Source: Conchocele bisecta | Taxonomy: Eukaryota; Mollusca; Bivalvia; Lucinida; Thyasiridae | DNA: 64,000 nucleotides | Direction of reading: 5' to 3' | Assembly (NCBI GenBank): GCA_029237695.1 | Contig: CM055275.1 | Coordinates: 6,191,131-6,255,130, forward strand | Shown: positions 43,426-54,776 of the stretch, one piece after another | Layout: every line of letters starts with the position of its first letter | How positions within the stretch are numbered: the stretch's first letter is position 1 | Translations under genes and position numbers: made by a program | The notes under the pieces: model-generated | Databases searched by the model: none | What the model was told of the DNA's origin: nothing | The model's input: only the letters and a program-made list of their open reading frames with translations

Positions 43426-43730
43426 CTCATTTGTCCACTCACAGCCGAGATATATAATAAACAGACAAGCGTGACAAGGCGCCGCTGCGAAATTCGTCAC
43501 AAAACCGAATCAGCCAATTACTGGTTTATGCTTTGCGGTCACGAATATGGTTTTTGTAATCGTTAACACGTCGACGTATTCGCCTCCTGTTATTGTTTAT
43601 TCCACACAGCATGGTGTTGTTGTGTGTTAAGTCAACACACTTCTAGTGTTAATGATTTAATTATGGACGTCAAATCGGTCACTGCTTGGAATACGCTATT
43701 GTTGCGCCGATCTACGCGATAGTACACAAT

Positions 43731-44061
43731 CAAGGTGCATGATCACGTGGTTACATCAACAACAAAGTCGCCCACTACAAAGTAAGTATTATTTGATAGT
43801 TTCCTTAATACGCAACGGATTTTGATGAAATATGGTGCAGCAAACGCGTCTTCATGAGCTGCATTTGGTGGTATAGGGAGTTTGGCACAGACTTATGTCG
43901 TTTTGGCGAAGAATCGATTACAGAGACCACCAAATGCAGCTGAACAAGACGCGTTTGATGCGCCATAAAAAATCCGTTATGTAATAAGGACACTATACAA
44001 TAATACGTACTTTGAATCGATACTTGTTGTTGTTGTTAGTACCACGTGATCATACACCTTG
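43731..44061. mobile_element. EBX5 element, copy 6
   Basis: TIRs caaggtgcatgatcacgtgg and accacgtgatcatacacctt g, with exact 5-bp duplication ACAAT (43726-43730; 44062-44066). The internal hairpin lacks one arm. Confidence 0.88.
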
Positions 44062-44199
44062 ACAATAGCCGATGTAAATGTTGCTAATGTTGTGTCAACA
44101 CGTTTTTAGCGTTAATGATTTCATTTATAGACGTCATTTCGGCCAATGCGTTGATTACCTTATTTACGCGATACGCAACCTCCTGCTTTGTCCATACCC

Positions 44200-44800
44200 T
44201 GATTACAAACGTGTATTACACCACCGCCTACGTTAATAATGCCCAGATTACCAACGTGTCTGTACATCTGTTGGCAATGACATCTCGCAACCAAGTATTT
44301 TGATTGTCTGAGCCTGAGCCAATCTTGCCCAGATTTGCAACGATTCTGAACATGTATTACACCACCGCCTACGTCAATAATGCTCAGATTACCAACGTGT
44401 CTGTACATCTGTTGGCAATGCCAACTCGCAACCAAGTAATTTGATTGTCTGAGCCTGAGCCAATCTTGCCTAGATTTGCAACGATTCTGAACATGTATTA
44501 CACCACCGCCTGCGTTAATCTTGTCCATATTATCAACGTTTACGAATTTCTATCAGCAATACTAACTCACAGTCAAGCAGTTTGATTGTTTGAGCCTGAG
44601 CCGTAGCACGGCTCAGGCTCAGTCAATCAAGCTGCATGATTTCACGCACAGTATTCAAGTATTTTGAAATAAGAGCATTGGCGACTATTGCGATATTGGC
44701 ACAAACAATTTGATTGTCCGAGTCTGAGCTTAGCACAACTCAGGCTCAGCCAATGCAGTTGCTTGATTTCAAGCACAATAATCAAGGATTTTGAGCTAAT
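44200..44800. repeat. CTGAGC cluster
   Basis: 'ttacaccaccgcctacgt' occurs at 44216 and 44357, followed each time by 'ctgtacatctgttggcaatg', giving a direct duplication of about 140 bp. Two palindromic cores follow (44574-44635 and 44705-44765). Confidence 0.75.
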
Positions 44801-44819
44801 GAAATTGACAAGATTACCG

Positions 44820-45178
44820 CAATTGTTATTTCGTGGGAACATAATTGTTATATCGTGGGAACAGAATTGTGAACAGAATTGTTATATCGTGGGAACAGAA
44901 TTTTTATATCGTGGGAACGAATTGTTAATTGTTAATTCGAGGGAACGAATTGCTAATTTGAGGGAACGAATTGTTAATTCGAGGGAATTAACAATTCGTT
45001 CCCACGAAATAACAATTTGTTCCCACGGGAACGAATTATTAATTCGTGGGAACGAATTGTTATATCGTGGGAACGAATTGTTAATTCGAGGGGACCGAAT
45101 TGATAATTCGAAGGAACGAATTGTAAATTCGTGGGCATTAACAATTCGTTCCATTGAAATAACAATTCGTTCCCACGT
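44820..45178. mobile_element. FB21 arrays without edges, copy 10
   Basis: Units change orientation at least four times; neither acggagcccc edge is present. Suggests repeated inversions inside an array. Followed by a poly-C tract (45206-45222). Confidence 0.75.
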
Positions 45179-45309
45179 GAGCAAGTGAGCAGAAGCTCAC
45201 GGATACCCCCGCCCCCCCCCCGGCCGCCGCCTGGACCGACAAACAAACACTTTAACGCCAATATACAATATACTTTAAAGCACATTTCAGTTATTTAATA
45301 TTGAACATA

Positions 45310-45483
45310 CATGTAAAGGCCACACGGGTGTGGTAAGGAATGAAAATATGGATGATGGCAAGGAAGTATGCAATGCACGAAGTTTGACGACAATCCGACT
45401 TACGGTTGCAGAGATAATGGGTAACCGAAAACTTTAATTCAAATCTTACGGACGAAAATTTCTAAGTAATTTTACATTGAAAG
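45310..45483. repeat. Dispersed element leading into (CGAA)n
   Basis: 'gaaaatatggatgatggcaa', 'acttacggttgcagagataa' and 'ttacggacgaaaatttc' resemble 30480-30560. The 44-46 bp block acgaaaatttctaagtaatt ... attgaaagtaacgaacg is duplicated at the junction. Confidence 0.55.
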
Positions 45484-45795
45484 TAACGAACGAACGAACG
45501 AAAATTTCTAAGTAATTTTACATTGAAAGTAACGAACGAACGAACGAACGAACGAACGAACGAACGAACGAACGAACGAACGAACGAACGAACGAACGAA
45601 CGAACAAGAACGAAAAACGAACGAACGAACGAACGAACGAACGAACGAACGAACGAACGAACGAACGAACGAACGAACGAACGAACGAAGAACGAACGAA
45701 CGAACGAACGAACGAACGAACGAACGAACGAACGAACGAACGAACGAACGAACGAACGAACGAACGAACGAACGAACGAACGAACGAACGAACGA
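45484..45795. repeat. (CGAA)n microsatellite
   Basis: About 65-70 tetramers with few interruptions (45605-45615, 45689). Poly-(FVRS) and (NERT) open frames are artefacts. 45800-46480 is otherwise unassigned apart from a TREP unit at about 46115-46215. Confidence 0.95.
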
Positions 45796-46114
45796 ATACG
45801 AATAAATGCAAATAAATAACTGTCCAATTCTCTTGCATCGCTTGCATACCCAATATTGATGTAAATTGTTATGTAATACAATATGTTTATACCAAATAAA
45901 TAATTACTCCATAAACACGTACTTCGGTAAATAAGTTGTCCTACTTGCTAAACCAATCGCTGGCCAGTATCGCGCTCCACTCATATCTCACCTTTTGACA
46001 TTTCTAACCATTATATTTACATATTACCAGATTTAATGACTACCTGTTTGACAGGAAATCAAAAATCAATATTCGGATGGAAGACTGCAGTATATGCCTG
46101 GCTAGTGATACTTA

Positions 46115-46215
46115 TGTTATTGTTCACATACTGAATTTTTAAGGAACTAAATGCTGCGGTCGCTAACACTGCCTCGCATTAAATTCCTTATAAACACAAT
46201 ATGTCAACAATAACT
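46115..46215 (-). repeat. TREP, inverted single unit
   Basis: 'aactaaatgctgcggtcgct' and 'aatttttaagga' match 26312-26420 in reverse. Confidence 0.6.
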
Positions 46216-46489
46216 ATACCTAACAATGTTTCCGTTACTGGTATGGCTTCGGCTACGTTGGTCGCACACGTGGAAAGCCCCATTGCCAACGCTATCTCCG
46301 CATGTGATACATGCACATGTATGTTGTCATTAGCGTTGGATGACAAATTAATTTCGTTGTAATTATAACGGCTTTACCTGTTTTCATTACCGCATGCGTA
46401 TTGTCCAAGGTGAGGAGCTGCATAATGAATGGTAAACAAATAAACATCGCTACCAATATGTTACGGAGGCTTAAAACGGACATGCGCAA

Positions 46490-46828
46490 ATCATATAGGA
46501 TCTTCCCACGAGATAGGATCTCGTTCCTACGAGATATGATAGGATAGGATCTCGTTCTCACCAGATAGTATCTCGTAATCACGATATTGTTCCCACGACA
46601 TAGCATCTCGTTCTCAGGAGATAGCACATCGTCTCCACCAGTTTGCTTTCTCCACGAGATAGTATCTCGATCGATGAATTAGCTGCCTGGCTCCTACAAG
46701 ATAACATCTCATTCGAAATACATAATCACCCAATAGAATAGCCGATATTGCAGCACCATTTGGAATGTAAATGATGCTACCCGTTGATTGGCTGACTGTG
46801 TCGTCGGAATGAGATAGCTAACGACAAG
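46490..46828. repeat. acgagata-rich repeat
   Basis: 'cacgagataggatctcgttc' type palindromic units recur at 46505-46680, then decay. Confidence 0.6.
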
Positions 46829-47182
46829 ATCCTATCAAATGGGAACGAGATAGCTGACTCGTGGGAATAATATCCTATATCGTGTGGGCCGTTCAGAGAA
46901 CTACATATATAGATTTACGCATGTCTCTTTTAAGCTGCCGTACTATGTTGTTGTTGTCTAATATGCTGTTTTTATGGCTTCTCGGTCTAATTGGATATAT
47001 AAAGATCCTATAAAGTGGGAACGAGATAGCTAACTCGCGGGAATAATATTCTATATGGTGGGCCGTTCTGAGAACGATATAATATATAGATTTACGCATG
47101 TCCCTTTTAAGCTGCCGTACTATGTTGTTGTTTTCTAATATGCTGTTGTTATGGCTTCTCAATGTAATTGGATCTGTCACTG
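46829..47182. repeat. Direct duplication, about 175 bp
   Basis: Two units, 46829-47008 and 47009-47182, both with 'gggaacgagatagct', 'tatagatttacgcatgtc', 'ttttaagctgccgtactatg' and 'ctaatatgctgtt'. Confidence 0.8.
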
Positions 47183-47194
47183 GAGATTGCTACA

Positions 47195-47570
47195 CCACCG
47201 TCAGCGTTAATCTTGTCCAGTAGCCTATTTCACCAACATTGCAAAGTATACTTTTCTAGCAAAGTATACTTTGAGTGAGTAATCATCTATTTTTCCTGAA
47301 ATGCATTATTTCATATAGAACTAACAACTGCATACATTTGATGATTTTTTGTGATAATTTTGGCTGTGATAATGTAATAAATTCAGTATAATAAAAATTA
47401 ATAAATTTATCCTTAAATTGAAAATTTCTCTCTCAAAGTATACTTTGCTAGAAAAGTATACTTTGTAATTTTGATGAAATCGGCTGCAGATGTCAACGTT
47501 TCTGACCATCCATTGGCAATATCAACTCGTAATCAACCAAGTTGATTGTATATGTCTTATCTCAGTCTCA
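47195..47570. repeat. CTGAGC flank with SREP copy 2 inserted
   Basis: 'acaccaccgtcagcgttaat' starts the host repeat. 47240-47485 is SREP (caaagtatacttttctagca ... ttgctagaaaagtatacttt) with only one arm of the palindrome seen in copy 1. Confidence 0.65.
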
Positions 47571-47739
47571 GCTAACGTAACAAATTAATTTCTAGCACCG
47601 ACGTCGCACTCAGTTGTAACGTCATGTAACGTAAACATGATGACGTTATTTGCGTCAACAAAGCCGTATAAATACATTTTGCAGTTACTAACGGAGCATG
47701 CGCGCTGTAGGAAACGACATTTTATTAAATGCTTGTACT

Positions 47740-48040
47740 CAGGGGCGGATATAGAGGAGGGGTGGTTTCCGGGGTTGCAACCCTCCCCCACCCCCCGTTC
47801 AGCCACGGAGTTTACATAGATCACGGTTTACCACCAATTGGAGTAAATGCCGTAAAACACAGGAAATTGCATTTCGAAGAGCTCAAAAATAGGACAACAC
47901 CCTAGTTGCGAACGGTATCTCTTGCAATTACTCCCATACCGTCCGTAGCTAGCTACGGACGGTACGGGAGTAGATTTCAAGAGATACCTTCGCAACTAGA
48001 AACCACGCCCCCCCCCCCTTAAATGCTGGATCCGCCCTTG
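47740..48040 (+). mobile_element. hAT-like MITE, copy 1
   Basis: CAGGGGCGGAT ... GGATCCGCCCTTG. Flanks cttgtact / cttgttact are a possible 8-bp duplication with one extra base. Inner foldback 47902-47998: ctagttgcgaacggtatctc ... ataccttcgcaactag, centred on gtagctagctac. Confidence 0.7.
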
Positions 48041-48285
48041 TTACTTACATATACGTAGTGGGAAACAAGTACAGTTTGATCTGGCTTTTCATTAATTACC
48101 AATACGCCATCGCTTAATAACACTTGCAATAGAACTATAGTGCATACTGTAATGCAACGTAATAAATGCAGAGAACATGCCAAATTTTACAACTGTGTTT
48201 ACTGTTTTATTTATCAGGTAACGAGTTTTGTATTGGCCGATACGTACTGACTAATAACATAATGTCGTATCAGGCATTGACCTAG

Positions 48286-48748
48286 CTACAATAATTTGCC
48301 TCCGATATGTTATCTACGGCTACAATTTGACACATTAAAAAACTGCGAGCAACCGAAGTGCATGCCTAAACCTGTAAAATGTATATTTTATAACTTTAAA
48401 CAAATAATCTTTGATGTAGAACTAGTAAATGACCAACAAAATAGTAGAACAAGGAAATAATTTCCCCATGGAAGCCATATTTTCCCTTGTTGTTGTTCAA
48501 CTTTCAACATAACGAAATGAAGCTTTCAAATTTACAAGATATACATGTAAATATCAGATAAACACATTGACACGGTAAAATATCCAATTTCTACATGTGT
48601 ATGTTCTTTATTAATACTGTATTGATACAGGTTTGACAGTTTTATATCGCTGTTTGATATAAACACGACGGATAACCGATTGCAAAACTCTCTCCGTTAA
48701 AGAGATAGCGTTAAATTGCTACCCTTGCGAGAGGTATGGAGCGGGTTA
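48286..48748 (+). mobile_element. YREP MITE, copy 2
   Basis: Same ends as copy 1; about 70 bp longer because of an extra 'gacacggtaaaatatccaat' to 'gataaccgattgcaaaactc' segment also seen in copy 3. Confidence 0.75.
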
Positions 48749-48782
48749 GCAATTCAATTTTGTTTCTAACATTGACCTGATA

Positions 48783-49177
48783 CAAGGTGTATGATCACGT
48801 GGTACTAACAACAAAAGCAAGTACTGAAACTTCCAAAATCCATCTGATTCAAAGTACATGTACATTTGTATTGTTCTGATTACGTAACAGATTTTGATGA
48901 AATATGGCACATCAAACGCATCTTGTTAAGCTGCATTTGGTGGTCTTTATATTTTCGCCCAAACTTTTGTCGTTTTTGCGAAGAATCGATTTCCGTGTCG
49001 GCAAAAACCACACAAATCTGTGCCGAACTCACTGGACCACCAAATGCAGGTCATGAAGACCCGTTTGCTGCGCCATATTTCATCAAAATCCGTTGCATAT
49101 TAAGAAAACTATCAAATAATACAAACTTTGGAGTGGGGGACGTTGTTGTTGTTGTAACCACGTGATCATGCACCTTG
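48783..49177. mobile_element. EBX5 element, copy 7 (intact)
   Basis: TIRs caaggtgtatgatcacgtgg and ccacgtgatcatgcaccttg, with exact duplication TGATA at 48778-48782 and 49178-49182. Confidence 0.9.
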
Positions 49178-49364
49178 TGATACGAATACACCAAATACTA
49201 CGAATAGAAAACTTGCGTTTCTTTGGTCTAACGACGTCACATGACGAATTATATCAGTGTAATGACACAACATAAACAAGTCCGCGCTCTTACAAAAACT
49301 ATTATATACATGTATGTGATCATCGGCTCATAAAACGTTACTTGATAAATAGAACACCGGGCGA

Positions 49365-49478
49365 GTGTATGTCGATATCAAGTTTATCAGGTTCGGCTCG
49401 GAAACGGTAGACATTCCCCGGCGAGCCTCGGAATTCCTACGCCTTTCCTAGCCTTGTCTGATAAACTTGATATAAAGA
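49365..49478. repeat. Foldback 'atatcaagtttatcagg'
   Basis: Left arm gatatcaagtttatcaggtt, right arm ctgataaacttgatat. The middle contains 'gaaacg' as in 17165-17215. Confidence 0.65.
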
Positions 49479-49555
49479 GAACATAGCTTGGTATTATATA
49501 TGTACATGTTATGACCCGGGCCAGTAAAGGTCAAATTTCCTCAATATATATTATA

Positions 49556-49778
49556 TTATCCCGTCAACACAATGCGTATGTGCCGTGAAACACGGTGCCG
49601 TGAAACATTTTTGATATCCAGTCAATACAATTTTTGCGTTTAACAGCCATTTGTAGGTGTTGACGGGATAAATATAATAGTAGGTTACATGTAGTACCGT
49701 GAATGGGAAAACATATCTGGCGCGGCATGGAAACGGGATGTGCTCGGCAGAGCCTTGCCCATCCCGTTTCCTGAGCCT
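49556..49778 (-). mobile_element. HPC element, copy 7 (truncated)
   Basis: Full last hairpin, then the gaatagtagg hairpin cut at 'cccgtttcctgagcc'; the CTGAGC repeat follows. Confidence 0.82.
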
Positions 49779-49789
49779 TCTTTTCTTTT

Positions 49790-50062
49790 ACACAACCGCC
49801 TGCGTTACTCTTGCCCAGATGACGTTTGTGAACATCCACTGGCGATCTCAACTCACAAATAATCAGATTGATTGTCTGAGCCTGAACTATATTATAGCTC
49901 AGGCTCAAAGCTGCTTGCTTTCAAAAGCACACAATTTAAGTATTTTGTATTGGATACGTATACAAAATATCGATAAGATTAGCACAGGCGTATCTATGCA
50001 AGCGTATATATGCACGTGTATATATGCAATTGTATACATGCAAGTGTATCTATGCAAGTGTG
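49790..50062. repeat. CTGAGC repeat and short tandem repeat
   Basis: 49790-49925 is the palindrome with its flank 'cacaaccgcctgcgttact'. 49998-50062 is 'gtatatatgca(a/c)gt' tandem units. 50063-50285 is unassigned. Confidence 0.65.
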
Positions 50063-50289
50063 ATTACCCGGCCCAGTAAATGTGAAACTTCATCGTATCA
50101 ATAAATATATCTGCAATACTCTTAATAGTATACAATCACTTGAGATATAAATCTCCGCAATCTTGTCAACACGTGTTTACGTCACCTTGGTAATTGAATA
50201 TCAATATTCAAGTCAAATTACCCGGGCGGAAGTATGAGATAGTAGGCCTCTGTGTTAGCTGCAGTAGCCCGCCTCCAATAGTTATTTAA

Positions 50290-50643
50290 AGGTATATGCC
50301 CACGCTGTAGGCACAGCATGTTCTTTATATGAGAGACATCATCTGAGACAGTTTCTGGCAAAATAAACATTAATTCACCATTACCCCACGCATTGATTGG
50401 CATTATTATACATCTTATGTCAGAAGTAAATTTCCACACTGATATCAGGGGCGTTAGCCGTTTTTCCTTAAAATGTTATCGGACATTACTATTTATTATC
50501 TGTAATTATGTTCCGATGTGCAATGATCATACTTTATAATCTGTCGTAAATATTATTTGTTCAGGTGACGCATTTAATTAGTATAAATAAGTAAAAAATA
50601 TCGTGTCTCATTTGCATATGAAAATAGCCTGATACCACCGCGC
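50290..50643 (-). mobile_element. TTAA element, left part, runs into gap
   Basis: TTAA at 50286-50289 then aggtatatgcccacgctgta. It matches the complete copy at 14181-14688 up to 'gaaaatagcctgataccacc'. The right end is missing at the N run. Confidence 0.8.
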
Positions 50644-51143
50644 NNNNNNNNNNNNNNNNNNNNNNNNNNNNNNNNNNNNNNNNNNNNNNNNNNNNNNNNN
50701 NNNNNNNNNNNNNNNNNNNNNNNNNNNNNNNNNNNNNNNNNNNNNNNNNNNNNNNNNNNNNNNNNNNNNNNNNNNNNNNNNNNNNNNNNNNNNNNNNNNN
50801 NNNNNNNNNNNNNNNNNNNNNNNNNNNNNNNNNNNNNNNNNNNNNNNNNNNNNNNNNNNNNNNNNNNNNNNNNNNNNNNNNNNNNNNNNNNNNNNNNNNN
50901 NNNNNNNNNNNNNNNNNNNNNNNNNNNNNNNNNNNNNNNNNNNNNNNNNNNNNNNNNNNNNNNNNNNNNNNNNNNNNNNNNNNNNNNNNNNNNNNNNNNN
51001 NNNNNNNNNNNNNNNNNNNNNNNNNNNNNNNNNNNNNNNNNNNNNNNNNNNNNNNNNNNNNNNNNNNNNNNNNNNNNNNNNNNNNNNNNNNNNNNNNNNN
51101 NNNNNNNNNNNNNNNNNNNNNNNNNNNNNNNNNNNNNNNNNNN
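50644..51143. other. Assembly gap, 500 N
   Basis: Exactly 500 N, the usual placeholder for a scaffold join of unknown size. The left side is an unfinished TTAA element; the right side starts inside ZREP. Confidence 0.98.
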
Positions 51144-51430
51144 TTTAAACAAATTTACATGACGTCACAATTGACGTCACACAACGTAACGTGAAAACGT
51201 GGGAAAACACATCATTGTGTAACTATTCATGCGCACATCACAATTCATTGATTATAATCTCAAAAATAGACTAAATGTGCATATATATCCGCCGTGGAAG
51301 TGTAATAAATAGGATATTCCATCGTACATGTTTGAATAGCGGAAATGATACACTCGTGTCCGTCGGCGTCCGTGCAAGCAACTCGTTCGCTACGCTCACT
51401 CGTTACTTACGCGGAAGCCGACGCACACAT
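51144..51430 (-). mobile_element. ZREP, copy 2
   Basis: Reverse of 37241-37560: 'tgacgtcacaattgacgtca' side first, then 'attccatcgtacatgtttga' and the gtccgtcggcgtccgtgcaa arm. Confidence 0.75.
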
Positions 51431-51710
51431 GCACGTTGGTCGCAAATGTCGTAAGATATCTTACCACCGGCCCATTTGATGTATTTCCGCATTGTGACGA
51501 GACATGATAATTATACCAATCACTGCTCTTTTGTCTGTGCATTATGAAATTCGAAAAACATACTTCCAAGAATATTTATTTTTATAGCAAAATAGTTACA
51601 CGGTTGGGCCTATGAAATGTCGTGAAAGTTGGCCGAATATTGGTTTTTACGTCGAGACAACAAAATAACTATATTATGGCGGTTTCTAACAAAGCAACAC
51701 CATAATTATT

Positions 51711-51765
51711 TGTGGCTGTGAATGGAGAAATGGGGCTTATGCGTTTTTGACCAGTGTAAATCCAA
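51711..51765 (+). repeat. GATCAG repeat, left end
   Basis: gtggctgtgaatggagaaat, ggggcttatgcg, then replaced by IREP sequence. Confidence 0.65.
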
Positions 51766-51774
51766 AACATATTT

Positions 51775-52430
51775 TGAAAAAGTTTGGAAATTGACTCCGA
51801 AACCTTGCGATATAGCATGAAAATGATGTAACTAAGAAAACAAAAGTTTGATTTTGAAAATCGGTCAACAAATAAAAAATGTATTTAAAAAAAAATCTAT
51901 TTTTAGCCCCCATGTTAAATTCCCATAGGAGAATCGTTTTTTCGCAATAAAATCAATATTTGATCTAAAAAATATTTAAAAGTAAATACTTTTTCATCAA
52001 TAACAAAAAAGTCACCCTCCCTAAAACAAAATTATTTTATGAAATTCAATCAAATACGATTTTCGTATGGGAATTTAACATGGGGGCTGAAAATAGATTT
52101 TTTAAATATTTTTTTTATTTGTGGACCGATTTTCAAAATCTAACTTTTGTTTTCTTAGTTACATCATTTTCAAGCTATATAGCCAGGTTTCTGTGTAAAT
52201 TTCGAAAACAAATAGTTTGTTTATTCTTCAGGATCAAAAAACGAAATTTTTGGGAAATTGACTCACCATGTTAAATTCGCATATGAAAATCGTTTTTTCA
52301 CAATAAAATCAATATTTGATGGAGCTATTTTTTTTTGGTTGGGGGGGCTGACTTTTTTGTTATTGATGAAAAAGTACTTACTTTTAAATATATTTTAGAT
52401 TTAAATGTCTTTGATAGCCAAAAGTTCTTC
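51775..52430. repeat. IREP large inverted repeat
   Basis: 'aacaaaagtttgattttgaa' and 'agcccccatgttaaattccc' on the left are mirrored by 'gggaatttaacatgggggct' and 'caaaatctaacttttgtttt' on the right. The further segment to 52430 repeats 'caataaaatcaatatttgat'. Confidence 0.7.
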
Positions 52431-52456
52431 GGCAGCAAAACGTTGAACAGACAGTA

Positions 52457-53377
52457 GGTACATGTACATGCCAACTCAGTATGCACACACTTTTATTTAT
52501 ATCAGATATATCTTCTGAGACATGTTGTGGCAAAATAAATAGAGAATAGTAGGTTAGTGCCGTGAATGGGAAAAATATCCGGCAAGGCTCAAGAATTTCT
52601 TTATTTCTCATCAGAAGTATATGTTGTGACCACTCATTTGAACCGTCTCACCGAGACGGTTCAAATGAGTGGTCACAACATATACTTTGGTTCAGAAATA
52701 AGGAAAATAGATAGAGAATAGTATGTTTGTGCCGTGAATGGGAAAACATATCTGGCAAGGCTCAGGAAACGGGATGGGCGAGGCTCTGCCGATCACATCC
52801 CGTTTCCGTGCCGCGCCAGATATTTTTTCCCATTCACGGCACTAACCTACTATTCTATTTATCCCGTCAACACCAACAAATGGCTGTAAAATACAAAAAT
52901 TGTATTGACTGGATATCAAAAATGTTTCACGGCACCGTGTTTCACGGCACATACGCATTGTGTTGACGTGATACATATTCAAAAACCATTGACATTATCA
53001 TACATTGTATATCAGACGTAAATTTCTACACTGATATAAGCGGCGATAACCGTGTTTCCTTAAATTATTAACGGATTTTACTATTTATGTTCTGTATTTA
53101 TTTTTTTATGTGCAATGATCATACTTTAAAATCTGTCGAAATTATTATTTTTTTCAGGTGGCTCAAGTATAAATACTTAAAAAATGGCATGCCTCATTTG
53201 CATATGAAAATATCCTGATACCACCACGCGTCACTATCAGTAAAGTAGCATTACTAACTGATTATATCTGTATAGCTGGCACTTGCAATTTTTCGAACAG
53301 GTGGAATAGTGACACAATTATATACTTATGCAATTCCTATAAAGAACATGTTGTGCCTACTGAGTGGGCATGTACCT
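52457..53377 (-). mobile_element. TTAA element with HPC nested
   Basis: Left end decayed (ggtacatgtacatgccaact); right end gtgggcatgtacct then TTAA (53378-53381). HPC copy 8 splits it inside 'ggcaaaataaacatt', leaving TA on both sides. Confidence 0.8.
52540..52974 (+). mobile_element. HPC element, copy 8 (full, three hairpins)
   Basis: Best copy of the long form. A lone arm gagaatagtaggttagtgcc, then the gaccactcatttgaaccgtc hairpin, then the complete gaatagta hairpin, then tatcccgtcaacac ... gtgttgacgtga. Confidence 0.88.
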
Positions 53378-53381
53378 TTAA

Positions 53382-53677
53382 ATATACGTTGAGGCACCGG
53401 CATGGCAACCATTGTCACAACATTTAACTCATGTCAACGTAAAAAATCGTACACAACCGCCTGCGTTAATCTTGATTTTGTAGTTTTTATTTCCAGATAT
53501 AGTCGTGTATAAACACAATGCATTAATCTTGCCAAAATGTCAACGTTTCTCAACATCTCGCAGTTTGTATAAACATATTTTATTAAATAATAATTTACAT
53601 ACTTTTTCGGTATACACGCAGTGTAAAGATGATTGAAAAGAAAGATTGCTATCTTATAGAGTTCCTCTCCTTGAACA
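53382..53677. other. Unassigned stretch with CTGAGC flank fragment
   Basis: 'acacaaccgcctgcgttaat' at about 53454 is a CTGAGC flank without its core. Otherwise nothing seen. Confidence 0.4.
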
Positions 53678-53905
53678 TAGAGAATAGTAGGTTAGTGCCG
53701 TGAATGGGAAAACATATCTGGCAAGGCTCAGGAAACGGGATGGGCGAGGCTCTGCCGAGCACATCCCGTTTCCGTGCCGCGCCAGATATTTTTTCCCATT
53801 CACGGCACTAACCTACAATTCTGTTTATCCCGTCAACACCTATAAATGGCTGTAAAATGCAAAAATAGTATTGACTGGATATCAAAAATGTTTCATGGCA
53901 CCGTG
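53678..53905 (+). mobile_element. HPC element, copy 9 (truncated)
   Basis: Stops inside the last hairpin at 'catggcaccgtg', where LINE 3' sequence begins. Confidence 0.82.
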
Positions 53906-54313
53906 TATAAAATGCAATTAGGGTCCCAGGCGGACATAACTCTTACAAATCTAAAAAAAAGCGCATTGGACTCACATGTTAGCCTGAGGCCCATTCGATG
54001 CAATGATGGCAGGTACTGTTCAAGTGTGTATTATGTTTTCGGATTTTTGGTATTAATATAGAAAAATAACAAAAAAAAATGGATTTGAGTTAGATTTCAA
54101 CTAGATTTCAGCTTTAAAAAAAGCAGAAAACAATAGAAACGGGATGAGAAAGATAACGACACTTAACTTAAGCGATAGGCAAACAAAATGAACATAGACA
54201 ATAATAAACAAGAAAATGTAAATAACAATCATACAAATATTGTAAAAATATGCATTTGGAGGGTCCACGTCGTCTGATAATTGGGATTGTGAAAAAGCCA
54301 TATATACAATGAT

Positions 54314-54776
54314 TTATGAATAACACATCAAACATAGCAATGCATACGTACTTGATTCACAAAAATATTTTACTGCGGATGATATATGTTTGCACAGCGT
54401 GAAAGACTGTAACGTTATATCGTGGGATAAGTCATTATTCCCAAAAAGTAAGATGTCTAAGGTACCATGTATCAATAATTGAAGATTTACATCGGTTAGA
54501 AATAAATCTGCTCTTATATCATGATAGTATGGATAGTTAAGGAGGAAATGTTTTACATTTTCTATACTACCACAACGGCATATTAGAGAATCTGATGTTT
54601 TCTGGTTGAGGTCATAATTAAGAGAGCTACCATTTGTGCGCAATCTGGTGTGCTGAATTTGTGCTTTTCTTACCCATGGTAGTAGTGTTTTGGCACTAAC
54701 TTTGAAGGACTATGAAAAATGTTTTGAAGTTCGCAAGTGACGATGCCTCTCGGACGTGTATCGGTAAATTATTCCA
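54314..54776 (-). pseudogene. LINE ORF2, C-terminal Cys-rich part
   Basis: WNNLPIHVREASSLANFKTF, then stops, then MRTNGSSLNYDL, CRCGSIENVKHFLLNYPYY and LLFGNNDLS. The CxCx7-8HF pattern is a frequent C-terminal feature of molluscan CR1/L2-like elements (recalled, not searched). The final Cys of the knuckle appears replaced (NYPYY). Confidence 0.75.

Noticed and set aside
45462..45881. Poly-(FVRS) / (NERT) proteins
   Set aside because: Microsatellite (CGAA)n translated; no unique sequence.
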